Positions 1 through 8,300 of a DNA stretch of 23,073 nt are shown piece after piece. A program made the translations under genes and the position numbers. Where the stretch lies: positions 1 through 23,073 of the forward strand of contig BAXO01000083.1 in assembly GCA_001310555.1 (NCBI GenBank), read 5' to 3'. The notes below the pieces were generated by a model, which worked only from the letters and a program-made list of their open reading frames with translations, searched no databases and was not told the DNA's origin. Positions within the stretch are counted from its first letter, which is position 1; each line of letters opens with the position of its first letter. This DNA comes from Bacillus sp. JCM 19058 (lineage in GTDB: Bacteria > Bacillota > Bacilli > Bacillales_H > Bacillaceae_D).

Positions 1-38
1 AAGTTATAGGCTGAGCTCACTTTTAAACAATGATTCAT
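1..38 (-). CDS. possible 5' end of a further gene, cut by the window edge
   Basis: On the minus strand an ATG at 38 follows a purine-rich stretch (GGGGGGTGGA) directly upstream, and the frame (MNHCLKVSSAYN) stays open to the window edge. It would lie 61 nt downstream of the sulfatase stop, so it could be the next gene of the glycan operon. Only 12 codons are visible, so no family can be named and the call rests on start and ribosome-site context alone. Confidence 0.2.
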   Translation of the reverse strand, partial: MNHCLKVSSAYN

Positions 39-99
39 TCCACCCCCCTTCTTGCTTCATATTATTTGAAAAATCCCTCTACTGGACTCATTCTAGCTA

Positions 100-1653
100 T
101 CATGTATCCTTTGTCCTCATTTTACGAGGGTATACATCTACTCGATTAGCCCACTCTTCCCATGTTTTCTTCATATCCTCAACGAGTTCAGGGTAGTCTT
201 CTTTCAAATTATGCATCTCTGTCCTATCATTGTTCATATTGTATAGTTCCCAATCCTTTTCCTTCACTTTTGACAGTTTCCATTCTCCTTGACGTATCCC
301 ACAATGTTGTTCATGTTCAAAGCACAATGTACGCTGTTGTGGCTTTTCCCCTACAAAAGCTGGCATCAAACTTTCGCCCTCCATAGGAAGTATTTTACGT
401 CCCTTATAAGACTCAGGATATGGAACGCCAGTAATATCGACAAATGTAGTCATAAAATCTATAAAATGTCCCGGACGATGATCAATTTCTCCTTTCCGTT
501 TAATATGTTCAGGCCAATGCGCGATTAAAGGAGTACTTATACCTCCTTCATGTCCATAGTGTTTATATAAACGAAGAGGAGTGCTACAAGCGTTCGCCCA
601 TCCAGAGCCATAACTATGATACGTATCAGGACCGCCCATGCGATTTAAATCTTCTTTTCGATGTAAAAAGTTTGACGTTGTTTTCCAGTTATCAAACCCC
701 CAAGGATCCCATTCAGCACACGCTCCATTATCTGAACAAAATAAAATCAAAGTGTTTTCTAATTCCCCATTTTCACGTAGATTATCCAAAACTCGTCCGA
801 TGTTTTGATCCATCCGATCGATCATGCAGCATAAATCGCCATTCTTTTCACCAAATCTTTTTGCCGATCCTGATCAAGTGAATCCCATGCCGGATTCGTT
901 CCATGAAGATCCCTATCCCTGTTCCAATACTCAGATCGTGGTGTTAAGGGTGTATCTTCATCAACAACTTGCAGTCGTTTCATTCGTTCTAGACGTTCTT
1001 TCCGGATGTTATCCCAGCCTTTTTCGTATACCTTTTCGTATTTAACGATGTCCTCTTTCGGAGCTTGCAACGGAAAATGAGGTGCATTGTATGAAAGGTA
1101 TAGGAAATATGGACGCTCATCCACTCGAGAACCTTCGATAAAATCTATTGCATGATCAGTAATTGCATCAGTAGCGTAGAATTCCCCATCTTCGTACTCT
1201 CGTTCTGGTCTACCCTGCGGCAAGCGGATATAGTCATTACGATCCCAAAAGCTTGTAAAACCACCTAGAATACCATAAAAATCATCGAAGCCCCTCTCGG
1301 TTGGTCGTTGTTTTCCGACATGCCATTTGCCCGATAAATACGTATGATACCCACCTTCTTTTAACACTTCTGCAATTGTGACACACTGATCTTTCAAATA
1401 GCCCCGGTAACCTGGTGTTTCACGGTCTTCTGTCATCTCCCCCACACCGGCCTGATGTGGGTATAGTCCACTTAAGAGTGAAGCACGACTTGGACAACAA
1501 CGAGCTGAATTGTAAAACTGCGTGAAACGCAATCCATCCGTTGCTAGTTTGTCTAAATTAGGTGTACTGATTTCGCTACCAAAGCTACCTAAATCTGAAT
1601 ATCCTAAATCATCCGCTAGTATCAATAAGATATTTGGCTTTTTTTTCTGCCAT
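100..1653 (-). pseudogene. arylsulfatase (sulfatase family), two frameshifts
   Basis: Formylglycine-dependent sulfatase that would release sulfate from a glycan or other sulfate ester. The start is ATG 1653, with GGAGGG seven bases upstream, 29 nt after the GH2 gene, so the two are one operon. Repaired length is 517 aa, normal for the family. Metal-binding Asp-Asp is at residues 14-15 (LILADDLGYSD). The activation motif C-C-P-S-R has the formylglycine Cys at about residue 52. The C-terminal half carries the metal-site motif CSDNG. No signal peptide is visible, so it is probably cytoplasmic. Two breaks are clear. An A8 run (T8 at 1639-1646 on the plus strand) puts ATG-Ala-Glu-Lys-Lys out of frame with Pro-Asn-Ile-Leu-Leu; A7 would restore it. 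A missing C at 826 (GCTGC-ATG for GCTGCC-ATG) ends the first half at a TGA overlapping the next ATG. The conserved sequence on both sides of each break is clean. The exact substrate is unknown. Confidence 0.85.
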
Positions 1654-1682
1654 CGCTCTTCCCTCCAGAATATCGTTTTACA

Positions 1683-3473
1683 CTATTTTCTAGCAGAGTC
1701 GTTAACTGCTTTTATCTTTTCCAGTTGAATTTTTGGGGTTCGGTCTTCCTTTAATAAACCATTGATCTCTTGCTGAACATCAGTCGTTTGTGTATAGCAG
1801 TAACCACTTACATAAGGTATTGCCTTAATGGCATCTGTCACTGCTTGATACCTTTTCAAAAACTCTTCTTCCGTATCAACTTGATTTCCATAACCCCATC
1901 CAGTCCCCTCATTAAAGGCAATACCACCATATTCGGTGATCATGACAGGCTGCCCTTTGTACTCATAACCGTCTGCAAATGCAAACTTGTGTCCATTATG
2001 AGGGATTTCATTATTCATAATTTTATCCTTATCTTTATAGCGTTTATAAAATAACTCGGCAGCTTCCCCGTAGTCATGGAGAGCAATAATATCGGAAATT
2101 GTATGCTCCCATCCATCATTCACAATGACCGGGCGCTCTGAATCAATAGACTTTGACAAGTAATAAATAGATTCTGTAAATGCTTGCTGCTTCTTATCAT
2201 TAAATACCTTTGGAATCCCCCACGATTCATTAAAGGGAACCCATGTAATGATCGAAGGATGATTATAATGCTGCTGCATAATCTCGAGCCACTCTTTTGT
2301 GAAATTGTCAACTGCTTCATCGGAAAATTCATAGGTTGAGGGCATTTCAGACCAAACAAGCAGTCCTTTTTTGTCACACCAGTATAGAAACCGTTCGTCT
2401 TCAATTTTTTGATGTTTACGAACACCATTAAATCCCATTTCTAACGTTTTTTCTATATCATCTAGCATTGCTTCATCGGATGGAGGCGTTAGCATAGTAT
2501 CTGGCCAATACCCTTGATCGAGCAAAAGCTTTTGATAGACTGGAGTATGGTTTAGTAAAACCTTTCCATTTTCTATCGAAATTTTTCTCATCCCAAAATA
2601 AGATTGCACCTCATCTACCAACTCTTCTTTTAGGAACAATTGGAATGTTACGTCATATAAATTAGGGGTATTCGGTGTCCAATACATCACTTTCCATGCA
2701 TGTATATCAGAAAGTAAATCGACCTCAACGGTGATGTTTGAACGGTCTGGAACAGTCGAAAACTGTTTCACTTTTTCGCCTTTAAAACGAATGGTCGTTT
2801 CCAACTTCCAATTGTCATCAATCAATCCATTAAGCTTGTAACTGAATGCAACAGAGTTTGTATCTAATTTAGGGTCAATTTTTACATGTTCTATGCTTTC
2901 TTCATTTAAAAATTCTAACCAGACCGTTTGCCAAATCCCGGTATTTTGAACATACCAACAACCAAAGTTCGTATCTTTCCAGCGCTGTTTTCCTCTTGGT
3001 TGATAACAACTCTGACTATCTTCTACTTTTACTACCAATTCATTTTCATTTGTTTGACTTACAGCATTAGTAATATCAAATGAAAAGGCCGCATTTCCCC
3101 CGGCATGGTTACCAATATAATGACCATTCACCCAAACTTTTGTTAAATAATCAGAAGCTTGGAATCTTAGTATCGTTCGCTTTCCTGCTTCCTCCTTTGG
3201 AATGTCAAATGTTCTCTGATACCAAACATTAGGGTGGAATGTTTCATCTCCAATCCCACTGGCTTTTGTTTCATAAGTAAAAGGAACTTGAATATTTGTT
3301 GAAAAAGATGGTTGTTGGTACCATAAGTTCTTTTCACCAATATTTTGATCATCAAATTCAAATTTCCATGTCCCATTTAAATTCTTCCAAGATTGTCGTT
3401 GAAATTGAGGTCTTGGGTATTCAATTCTTTGATATGTAGTCGTGTTTTTAGCCGTCTTTGTTTCCGCCTTCAT
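1683..3473 (-). CDS. glycoside hydrolase family 2 protein (beta-galactosidase/beta-glucuronidase type)
   Basis: Intact 596-aa retaining glycosidase with the GH2 layout: N-terminal jelly-roll sugar-binding domain (about 20-190, with NLNGTWKFEFDD and the VWVNGHYIGNH turn), an Ig-like domain (about 195-300) and a TIM barrel (about 305-590). The acid/base Glu is E416 in WVPFNESWG and the nucleophile is E514 in MITEYGG. No signal peptide is seen, so it probably acts in the cytoplasm on imported oligosaccharides. AGAGGAGAG precedes the ATG. The sulfatase follows after 29 nt and the ArsR-type regulator lies 300 nt upstream on the same strand, so the trio probably handles a sulfated beta-linked glycan. 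Which beta-glycoside is cleaved (galactoside, glucuronide or other) cannot be read from the motifs. Confidence 0.9.
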   Translation of the reverse strand: MKAETKTAKNTTTYQRIEYPRPQFQRQSWKNLNGTWKFEFDDQNIGEKNLWYQQPSFSTNIQVPFTYETKASGIGDETFHPNVWYQRTFDIPKEEAGKRTILRFQASDYLTKVWVNGHYIGNHAGGNAAFSFDITNAVSQTNENELVVKVEDSQSCYQPRGKQRWKDTNFGCWYVQNTGIWQTVWLEFLNEESIEHVKIDPKLDTNSVAFSYKLNGLIDDNWKLETTIRFKGEKVKQFSTVPDRSNITVEVDLLSDIHAWKVMYWTPNTPNLYDVTFQLFLKEELVDEVQSYFGMRKISIENGKVLLNHTPVYQKLLLDQGYWPDTMLTPPSDEAMLDDIEKTLEMGFNGVRKHQKIEDERFLYWCDKKGLLVWSEMPSTYEFSDEAVDNFTKEWLEIMQQHYNHPSIITWVPFNESWGIPKVFNDKKQQAFTESIYYLSKSIDSERPVIVNDGWEHTISDIIALHDYGEAAELFYKRYKDKDKIMNNEIPHNGHKFAFADGYEYKGQPVMITEYGGIAFNEGTGWGYGNQVDTEEEFLKRYQAVTDAIKAIPYVSGYCYTQTTDVQQEINGLLKEDRTPKIQLEKIKAVNDSARK

Positions 3474-3525
3474 TTTAACTCTCCTCTTTTTTTTCTATTA
3501 TTTTTGCAGTAAATCCCCGAACAAA

Positions 3526-3561
3526 CTTCATTTATTCCGAATATTGCGAATAAAAATGAAG
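3526..3561. promoter_or_regulatory. imperfect 36-bp palindrome in the GH2 leader
   Basis: Arms CTTCATTTATTC (3526-3537) and GAATAAAAATGAAG (3548-3561) are complementary apart from a two-base bulge, with a ten-base centre. It sits about 53 nt upstream of the GH2 start, between the putative promoter and the ribosome site. No T-run follows, so an operator or a leader hairpin is more likely than a terminator. Confidence 0.4.
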
Positions 3562-3685
3562 GAAAATATTCCAGATAGGGACTTAAGAAAGAAATAGGCA
3601 TCAAGAAAAGAGCATTTTCAAAAGACCTCTGGAATCATCAATTCACAAAATGTGTTATATTCTTGATTATCCGGAATTTAAATCA

Positions 3686-3714
3686 ACTGTACACGCTTAC
3701 TTTATTTTTGTCAA
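3686..3714 (-). promoter_or_regulatory. putative sigma-A promoter for GH2-sulfatase
   Basis: Minus strand: TTGACA (3709-3714), a 17-bp spacer, then TACAGT (3686-3691). The -35 is perfect and the -10 matches four of six positions. It would give a leader of roughly 200 nt carrying the palindrome at 3526-3561. The rest of the 3474-3773 gap shows no gene. Confidence 0.45.
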
Positions 3715-3773
3715 CGGATATTTTTGTGTTTATTGTTTATAACCCGATTTCCTGTAATGAATAACAGTAACTA

Positions 3774-4697
3774 TTAGTTACAAAAGGTCATTTTAAATTT
3801 AATATTTTGTGGATGATCACCTAATTTTCTCCCGAATAGATTAATTCCCCCTTTATGAATTGCATCTTCTTTTATTCCGATACGAAAGGATATATAATCA
3901 CGCTCCAATATATTTAGATCTTGAACGGTTACATCCGAAAGATAAACATTGTCGATGGATACTTTTTCTTCACTAACTTCCCACGTTTTTAAAGTCCCAT
4001 ATTGTGTCATCGTTCTTTTTGCATGACTAATTGAATTAAGCTTACCTGCCTATCGCCAAAGTCTCCTGGGCTTGTCCAAGTTCCTATATCAACCCGTTTA
4101 GCCAGACAGTAATATCCGAAGGCCAATTATGATCGTAATTTGGTGCCTCTGAACAAATTTCTGCTGAAAACTGAAGAGATTTTACCTTTGCTCCAGGTGG
4201 AATGACAAGTGGAAATTTATATTCAAAGTACCCTTTTCTCGTCCATATAGCTGCGCTTCTGAACGTAACGGACTGTAAAAGTGCGCCGGTACATCCTCTG
4301 GTATAATATTGACTTCTTCATCAGCAATACCACATGTAGGGGACACAGAAAAATCAGTGTATTGCCCGATAGGCATATCAAGCTCGTACGCTTCATAAGG
4401 GTCCGTCTTATCTTTTAAATCATTGAGCATAATATGTATGCCGTCAAAGTTTCTTGTACATACTTTCATAGATCCTCTTGTTGCAGGGCGAAGCTCCGTT
4501 ATGATAAGTCCAGATTTTTCGAGAACCTTCATGTGCGAAGCGGCAGTTGAAAGTGGTATATTTAGTTGCTCTGATATTTGATTTACGTTCAGACTTTTTG
4601 TACTTAATAGCTCTACAATTTTTAACCGTTCCTTTGATGAAAGTGCATGAGCGACTTTTTGCAGCTTGTCGTGACTTTTAATTGATAACTCTAACAT
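3774..4697 (-). pseudogene. ArsR-type HTH regulator with C-terminal effector domain, three frameshifts
   Basis: Transcription regulator of about 308 aa when repaired. An N-terminal winged helix (residues about 8-75, with QISEQLNIPLSTAASHMKVL as the recognition region) is joined to a beta-rich C-terminal domain. That domain keeps the pieces EICSEAPNYDHNWPSDIT, GTWTSPGDFGD and GINLFGRKLGDHPQ, typical of a family of long ArsR-like regulators. Three -1 breaks split it: near 4246 (Gln-Leu-Leu-Trp, one T missing), near 4093 (GGGG reduced to GGG before Val-Asp-Ile-Gly) and near 4045 (GGG reduced to GG before Lys-Leu-Asn). The start is ATG 4697, six bases after GGAGGAG; a TTG at 4712 overlaps that ribosome site and is rejected. 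Its place upstream of GH2-sulfatase suggests it controls them. Effector unknown. Confidence 0.75.
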
Positions 4698-4703
4698 GGC
4701 GAT

Positions 4704-4726
4704 CTCCTCCAATAATATATATTATT
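4704..4726 (-). promoter_or_regulatory. ribosome site and AT palindrome upstream of the ArsR-type gene
   Basis: GGAGGAG (4704-4710 on the plus map) decides the ATG at 4697. Directly upstream is a perfect 16-bp palindrome, AATAATATATATTATT (4711-4726). ArsR-family operators are often AT-rich palindromes next to the regulator start, so autoregulation is a fair inference. AT-rich palindromes also arise easily by chance. Confidence 0.35.
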
Positions 4727-4817
4727 ACAATTTTTTTTGGTTTTATACAAAAAGGAAAGATTGTTCATATCTTTTCAATGCCGGTTTCTGTAACTATCCT
4801 ACATCAGCCCATTTATT

Positions 4818-5103
4818 TTACCATATCACTTTCCCTAATTTTTGAACATAAGCTTTAGCATTCCATTCAAAAAACGTTTTTGAATGGCTAACCTTAATGA
4901 ACTGGATTTTTGGATATTAATAAAAATTAGACAAGAAATTCTTTTTTCTGTACCTGTGTAACCATTGGTCATGATCAGTGCTAAGAGTGAAATGGATTCC
5001 ATCAAAAAGAGCATCGCCATCCGTTTATAAGCCTCTTACTCGCTTTAATTGCATAAAATATGTCATCATCCTTTGAAAAAAAGTTGTCATGCACAAACCA
5101 TTG
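4818..5103 (-). pseudogene. decayed gene fragment, possibly the C-terminal part of a glycosidase-like protein
   Basis: Two minus-strand frames join into protein-like sequence. One reads QWFVHDNFFSKDDDIFYAIKAS. The next reads TDGDALFDGIHFT, STDHDQWLHRY and, after an in-frame TAA, SHSKTFFEWNAKAYVQKLG, ending at the stop 4818-4820. The Asp-Gly-Ile-His-Phe/Trp type of motif recalls beta-propeller glycosidases, but I cannot assign a family. No start or ribosome site is visible. At least two breaks in under 300 bp make this more degraded than its neighbours, so a true relic is likely. It lies just upstream of the ArsR-type gene, in keeping with a once larger glycan cluster. Confidence 0.35.
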
Positions 5104-5231
5104 TCAAAGGTCCCTAGGTTAATCGATTGTGTTAGAATATGAACCAAGTTATTTTGTCGGCATAGAGGGTACTTCTTTAAGGTTATGACAATTTGTAATA
5201 AAGGAAAACTCGGTCATAAAAGACCTCATGA

Positions 5232-5266
5232 AAAATGGTTCCGCAAGTCGCTTGCGGAACCATTTT
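5232..5266. terminator. perfect 16-bp stem-loop, likely bidirectional terminator
   Basis: Arms AAAATGGTTCCGCAAG (5232-5247) and CTTGCGGAACCATTTT (5251-5266) are perfectly complementary around a TCG loop. The A and T ends give a U-rich tail in either direction. It lies between the glycan module and the ECF cluster and would insulate the two. Confidence 0.7.
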
Positions 5267-5398
5267 ATATCTGATGATTTTTGAGGATTAACACCTTTAT
5301 TCTATCTATAGCATGTGGAGCCTTTAAAACATAATAAGAATCAGCGAATGTTTTGTAAGTTAAAATTTATCCTAGTTTTCCTTACTTGCTCAATGAAT

Positions 5399-5437
5399 AA
5401 AACCAGCTTATAACCCGACAAGTTTTGAGCTGGTTTT
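5399..5437 (-). terminator. terminator of the YCII-DUF1801 operon
   Basis: Arms AAAACCAGCT (5399-5408) and AGCTGGTTTT (5428-5437) pair around a 19-base loop, 91 nt past the DUF1801 stop on the minus strand. The minus-strand transcript ends in a U-run (GGTTTTATT). The long loop makes it weaker than the hairpin at 5232-5266, which may act as back-up. Confidence 0.5.
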
Positions 5438-5527
5438 TTACAGGGAAGCACACGAGATACAAAATTTAGCCACCCATTCATCTTCAAAAAAAATGAATGA
5501 CGACAATACTTTGTAATAGTAATACGA

Positions 5528-5869
5528 TTAATGTGAGCCTGAAGCTTGGCTAACCAATGACACAAGCTTCACTGTATCGAACGTATCCCCTTTACGCAGC
5601 TTCAACGTTTTTCTTTCTGGTGGACCATTGAACAAGCCTTCCGGAAGCTCCAATGTAGCAGCATTGAAGATCGTAAAGCTGACCGCATCTTTCGATGTCG
5701 AGATGACAGCAGCGTATTTTCCGTTTTTCAAGAAATGGGGCTTCTTATACTGAATACGTTCATGCACATCCGGTATAGCCTGGTGGACAACCTCACGCAG
5801 ATTAGCAGACAGTTCCCTTTGCCATGGCTCTTTTAGTGCTTCAATAAAATCGGTTATTTCCTGATTCAT
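5528..5869 (-). CDS. DUF1801 (YdhG-like) protein
   Basis: Small soluble 113-aa protein of the DUF1801/YdhG fold family. Seen: an N-terminal helix set (FIEALKEPWQRELSANLREV), then the pattern IPDVHERIQYKKPHFLKNGKYAAVIS and a C-terminal KLRKGDTFDTVKLVSLV. Related proteins are said to be CyaY/frataxin-like or of unknown function; no catalytic residues are evident. AAAGGAG lies upstream of the ATG. The start overlaps the end of the YCII ORF by four bases (ATGA), which suggests translational coupling. It is second in an operon that starts at the ECF42-type promoter 6483-6511, so it is an inferred target of the neighbouring sigma factor. Confidence 0.8.
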   Translation of the reverse strand: MNQEITDFIEALKEPWQRELSANLREVVHQAIPDVHERIQYKKPHFLKNGKYAAVISTSKDAVSFTIFNAATLELPEGLFNGPPERKTLKLRKGDTFDTVKLVSLVSQASGSH

Positions 5870-6414
5870 TCTGAATACTCTCCTTTAGAGTCGTAGTGGT
5901 TAGTTTTTTTTAATTTTTTTGTCTTTCGGTAAAAACGATGAATGAACTGTGAAGAAAAGCGGCAGAGGTAAAAAAAGTTTATATTTTTTTTCAACATGTT
6001 GATTTGGTCTTCTAATTCGGCTTCCATAGCCAGTGTTCTAGGGTTGTGCATAGGGTCCGTTTCGTCTACTAACTTCCGCATCTCGATTTCAAATGCCCCA
6101 AGTCCTTTTGGAACCGGCATCTGTAGAGCCCATTCTGCTGCCTCATCTTCTGAACTTACGTCGATCAGAGTATATCCGGCAATCAGTTCTTGTCCTACAG
6201 TAAAAGGACCAACCTTTACCTCAGGCTCTCCGCCATGTAATGGATATGATATCCTAATTCCACTAGAGCTAGGCTGAAGCTCTTCTGCAGCAAGAAGGAC
6301 CCCGGCCCTGGCTAATGATTTCTTATACTCATTTACTGCATCCGTGTGTTCCCGGCTATACTTTACACCTGCCTCCACATACCCGGTTGCCTTGACAATC
6401 AGCATAAATCGCAT
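5866..6414 (-). CDS. YCII/DGPF-family protein, second copy in the cluster
   Basis: YCII-related protein of the group that partners ECF42 sigma factors. It begins MRFMLIVKATGYVEAG, carries EELQPSSSGIRISYP and the loop VGPFTVGQELIAGYTLIDV, where the usual Asp of the DGPF signature is Val. The conserved part ends near residue 140 (LEDQINMLKK). The last 40 or so residues are low-complexity and unlike the family. An A8 run at 5984-5991 sits exactly there, and A7 would give a stop straight after MLKKI, so the tail is probably a frame artefact and the real protein about 142 aa. It starts at ATG 6414, 69 nt after the ECF42-type promoter, and leads into DUF1801. Confidence 0.8.
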   Translation of the reverse strand: MRFMLIVKATGYVEAGVKYSREHTDAVNEYKKSLARAGVLLAAEELQPSSSGIRISYPLHGGEPEVKVGPFTVGQELIAGYTLIDVSSEDEAAEWALQMPVPKGLGAFEIEMRKLVDETDPMHNPRTLAMEAELEDQINMLKKNINFFYLCRFSSQFIHRFYRKTKKLKKTNHYDSKGEYSE

Positions 6415-6482
6415 TATTGATTTCCTCCCTGTGGAAGATGACTTTGTCAGCAGTTGAGCTGCTTTAACCCTTCCCTACTATG

Positions 6483-6511
6483 ACAACGAACTGGAAGCTC
6501 TGTAATCGACA
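6483..6511 (-). promoter_or_regulatory. ECF42-type promoter of the YCII-DUF1801 operon
   Basis: Minus strand: TGTCGA (6506-6511), a 17-bp spacer ending in AGTT, then CGTTGT (6483-6488). The same bipartite pattern occurs at 8301-8329 and 10183-10211. ECF42 sigma factors are known to use a TGTCGA -35 and a CGTC/CGAC-like -10. It lies just downstream of the sigma gene's own 3' end, 69 nt before the YCII start. Confidence 0.75.
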
Positions 6512-6527
6512 AGGCGGCGAAAAAAAA

Positions 6528-7793
6528 TTATGTCGATGCTTCGGACTTACATTCAGCTGCCCGGTTCAGTAAAAGCTCCTTCTCACGGTCATTCCGAGTT
6601 ATCGATGAAGCACGCTCAAATTCTCTGCGTGCTTCATCAAACCGTCCTAACTTGACTAGAAGATCACCGCGAACGCTAGGCAGTAGATGGTATCCTTTTA
6701 GGGAAGGTTCGGCACTCAGCTCGTCGACAATCTGTAGTCCGAAGGAGGGTCCAAATGCCATGGATATCGCAACCGCACGGTTTAATTCGACGATCGGCGA
6801 TGGCGTTACTCTGGACAGTGCTTCGTAAAGAGCTGCGATGCGGATCCAATCCGTTTCAGCTGCGGAAGGCGCTTGGGCATGACAAGCAGCAATCGCTGCC
6901 TGCAAAGCGTATGGGCCGAGCGGACGCCCAAGCTTCTGACTACGCTCAAGTGCCGCTAATCCGCGTCCGATCAGCATGCGATCCCACTGAGCCCGATTTT
7001 GGTCCGTCAGGAGTACGAGTTCATCTGTAGCACTAACCCTAGTTTTCAAACGCGAAGATTGAATCTCCATTAAGGCAACCAGCCCGTGAACTTCTGGTTC
7101 AATTGGCGCGATCTCAGCAAGAATGCGCCCGAGTCTCAGTGCCTCCTGACATAGCAGTGGTCGAATCCAGTGCTCTCCAGAGGCTGCAGAATACCCTTCA
7201 TTAAACATAAGGTAAATTACCTCAAGTACTGCAGACATGCGCTCTTTGAGTTCTTCACCACTTAGAACTTCAAAAGGAACCTTCTCGGCTCTAAGTGTTC
7301 TCTTAGCCCGGACGATCCGTTGAGCAATAGTTGATTCAGCCGCAAGGAAAGAGCGGGCAATTTCACTAGTGGTTAGCCCGCATAACAAGCGAAGTGTCAG
7401 GGCAACCATAGAGTCCTGTGATAAAACCGGGTGACAGGTCATAAAAATCAGGCGAAGGAGATCGTCATTGATCTCCCCGTCCAAAGCATGCTCCATATCT
7501 TCCTCAGTATACAGTTCTACACTGCGGGCCATTTCTTCGTATTTTAGGTCGCGAAGTTTAGTCCTTCGAATAAGGTCGACTGCTCGCCGCTTGGCTGTCG
7601 TCATTAGCCAAGCACCAGGATTATCAGGAATTCCAGTCTCCGGCCACCTTTTCAGAGCAATGATCAAAGCATCCTGTGCGAGATCCTCTGCGAGCCCCAC
7701 ATCACGTACCATACGTGTTAAACCCGCGATAATCTTTGTCGACTCCATTCGCCATATCGCATCAATGGTTCGATGGGTTTGCGACAAGGTCAC
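6528..7793 (-). CDS. ECF sigma factor, ECF42 group (DUF6596/TPR C-terminal extension)
   Basis: RNA polymerase sigma factor of about 421 aa from GTG 7793. Region 2 is seen in LTRMVRDVGLAEDLAQDAL, WPETGIPDNPGAWLMTTAKR and RAVDLIRR. Region 4 is seen in VALTLRLLCGLTTSEIARSF with the helix STIAQRIVRAKRTLR. A long C-terminal extension of about 200 aa (RPLGPYALQAAIAACHA, SPIVELNRAVAISMAFG, GRFDEARREFERA) is the TPR-like region that defines ECF42. No anti-sigma gene is adjacent, as usual for this group, which pairs with DGPF/YCII proteins instead. As written the frame is open upstream to 8090, fusing it to the DGPF protein. GAGGAG at 7806-7811 and a GTGA overlap that appears if the A8 run is read as A7 favour a separate, coupled gene. 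It presumably reads the promoters at 6483, 8301 and 10183. Confidence 0.9.
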   Translation of the reverse strand: MTLSQTHRTIDAIWRMESTKIIAGLTRMVRDVGLAEDLAQDALIIALKRWPETGIPDNPGAWLMTTAKRRAVDLIRRTKLRDLKYEEMARSVELYTEEDMEHALDGEINDDLLRLIFMTCHPVLSQDSMVALTLRLLCGLTTSEIARSFLAAESTIAQRIVRAKRTLRAEKVPFEVLSGEELKERMSAVLEVIYLMFNEGYSAASGEHWIRPLLCQEALRLGRILAEIAPIEPEVHGLVALMEIQSSRLKTRVSATDELVLLTDQNRAQWDRMLIGRGLAALERSQKLGRPLGPYALQAAIAACHAQAPSAAETDWIRIAALYEALSRVTPSPIVELNRAVAISMAFGPSFGLQIVDELSAEPSLKGYHLLPSVRGDLLVKLGRFDEARREFERASSITRNDREKELLLNRAAECKSEAST

Positions 7794-8223
7794 GCCTTTT
7801 TTTTGCTCCTCAACTTGTCGACGAAGAGTTGCTTCTTTTGCCAGCGATTCGGGAATATCCGTTAAGTCCTCCGCCTCGAACACCTGTCTGAGCTCAATCT
7901 CGCCCTGGCCAAATCCGTGGGGATCCGGCATGCGCAGAGCCCATTCAATAGCCTCTTCCCTCGATTTAACTTCTATTAGCGTATATCCCGCGATCAATTC
8001 TTTTGCCTCACTAAATGGACCATCCATAACCTTCGGCTTTCCTCCGGGCTCCGGATAGGAAATCCGGATTCCGCTTGAGCTAGGCTGCAAGCCATCTGCT
8101 GCGAGTATTACGCCGCCTTCACCAATTCCTCGTTATACTTTTGCATAGCATCAATAAGTTCCTGGCTCGGCATGACTCCTCCTCTGAATCTGTTGTAGCT
8201 TTGACAATCATCATAAATCTCAT
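7790..8223 (-). pseudogene. DGPF/YCII partner protein of the ECF42 sigma factor, frameshifted
   Basis: Repaired, this is a 144-aa YCII-fold protein starting MRFMMIVKATTDSEE, with PSSSGIRISYP and an intact signature MDGPFSEAKELIAGYTLIEV. The start is ATG 8223, seven bases after GGAGGT. Two -1 breaks lie near 8177 and 8113, each a GGG reduced to GG; correcting them gives GVMPSQELIDAMQKYNEELV and KAGVILAADGLQPSSS. At the 3' end an A8 run (7797-7804) removes the stop and runs into the sigma factor; A7 would give Lys-Lys-Ala-stop with TGA overlapping the sigma GTG. DGPF proteins are the usual genomic partner of ECF42, and their role in signalling is unsettled. Confidence 0.8.
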
Positions 8224-8300
8224 ATGTGATACCTCCTATTAATCGTGAAGCTTCATAATTACCAATGTAAAAGCCTTCCGGTAATTCCGCTTCTATTTAT

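Noticed and set aside
5341..5565. 74-aa open frame on the minus strand overlapping the end of DUF1801
   Set aside because: It overlaps the DUF1801 3' end in another frame and runs through the terminator at 5399-5437; it has no ribosome site.
7468..8058. 196-aa open frame on the plus strand
   Set aside because: It is antisense to the DGPF/sigma coding region, has no ribosome site and no family-like sequence; the minus-strand protein is clearly real.
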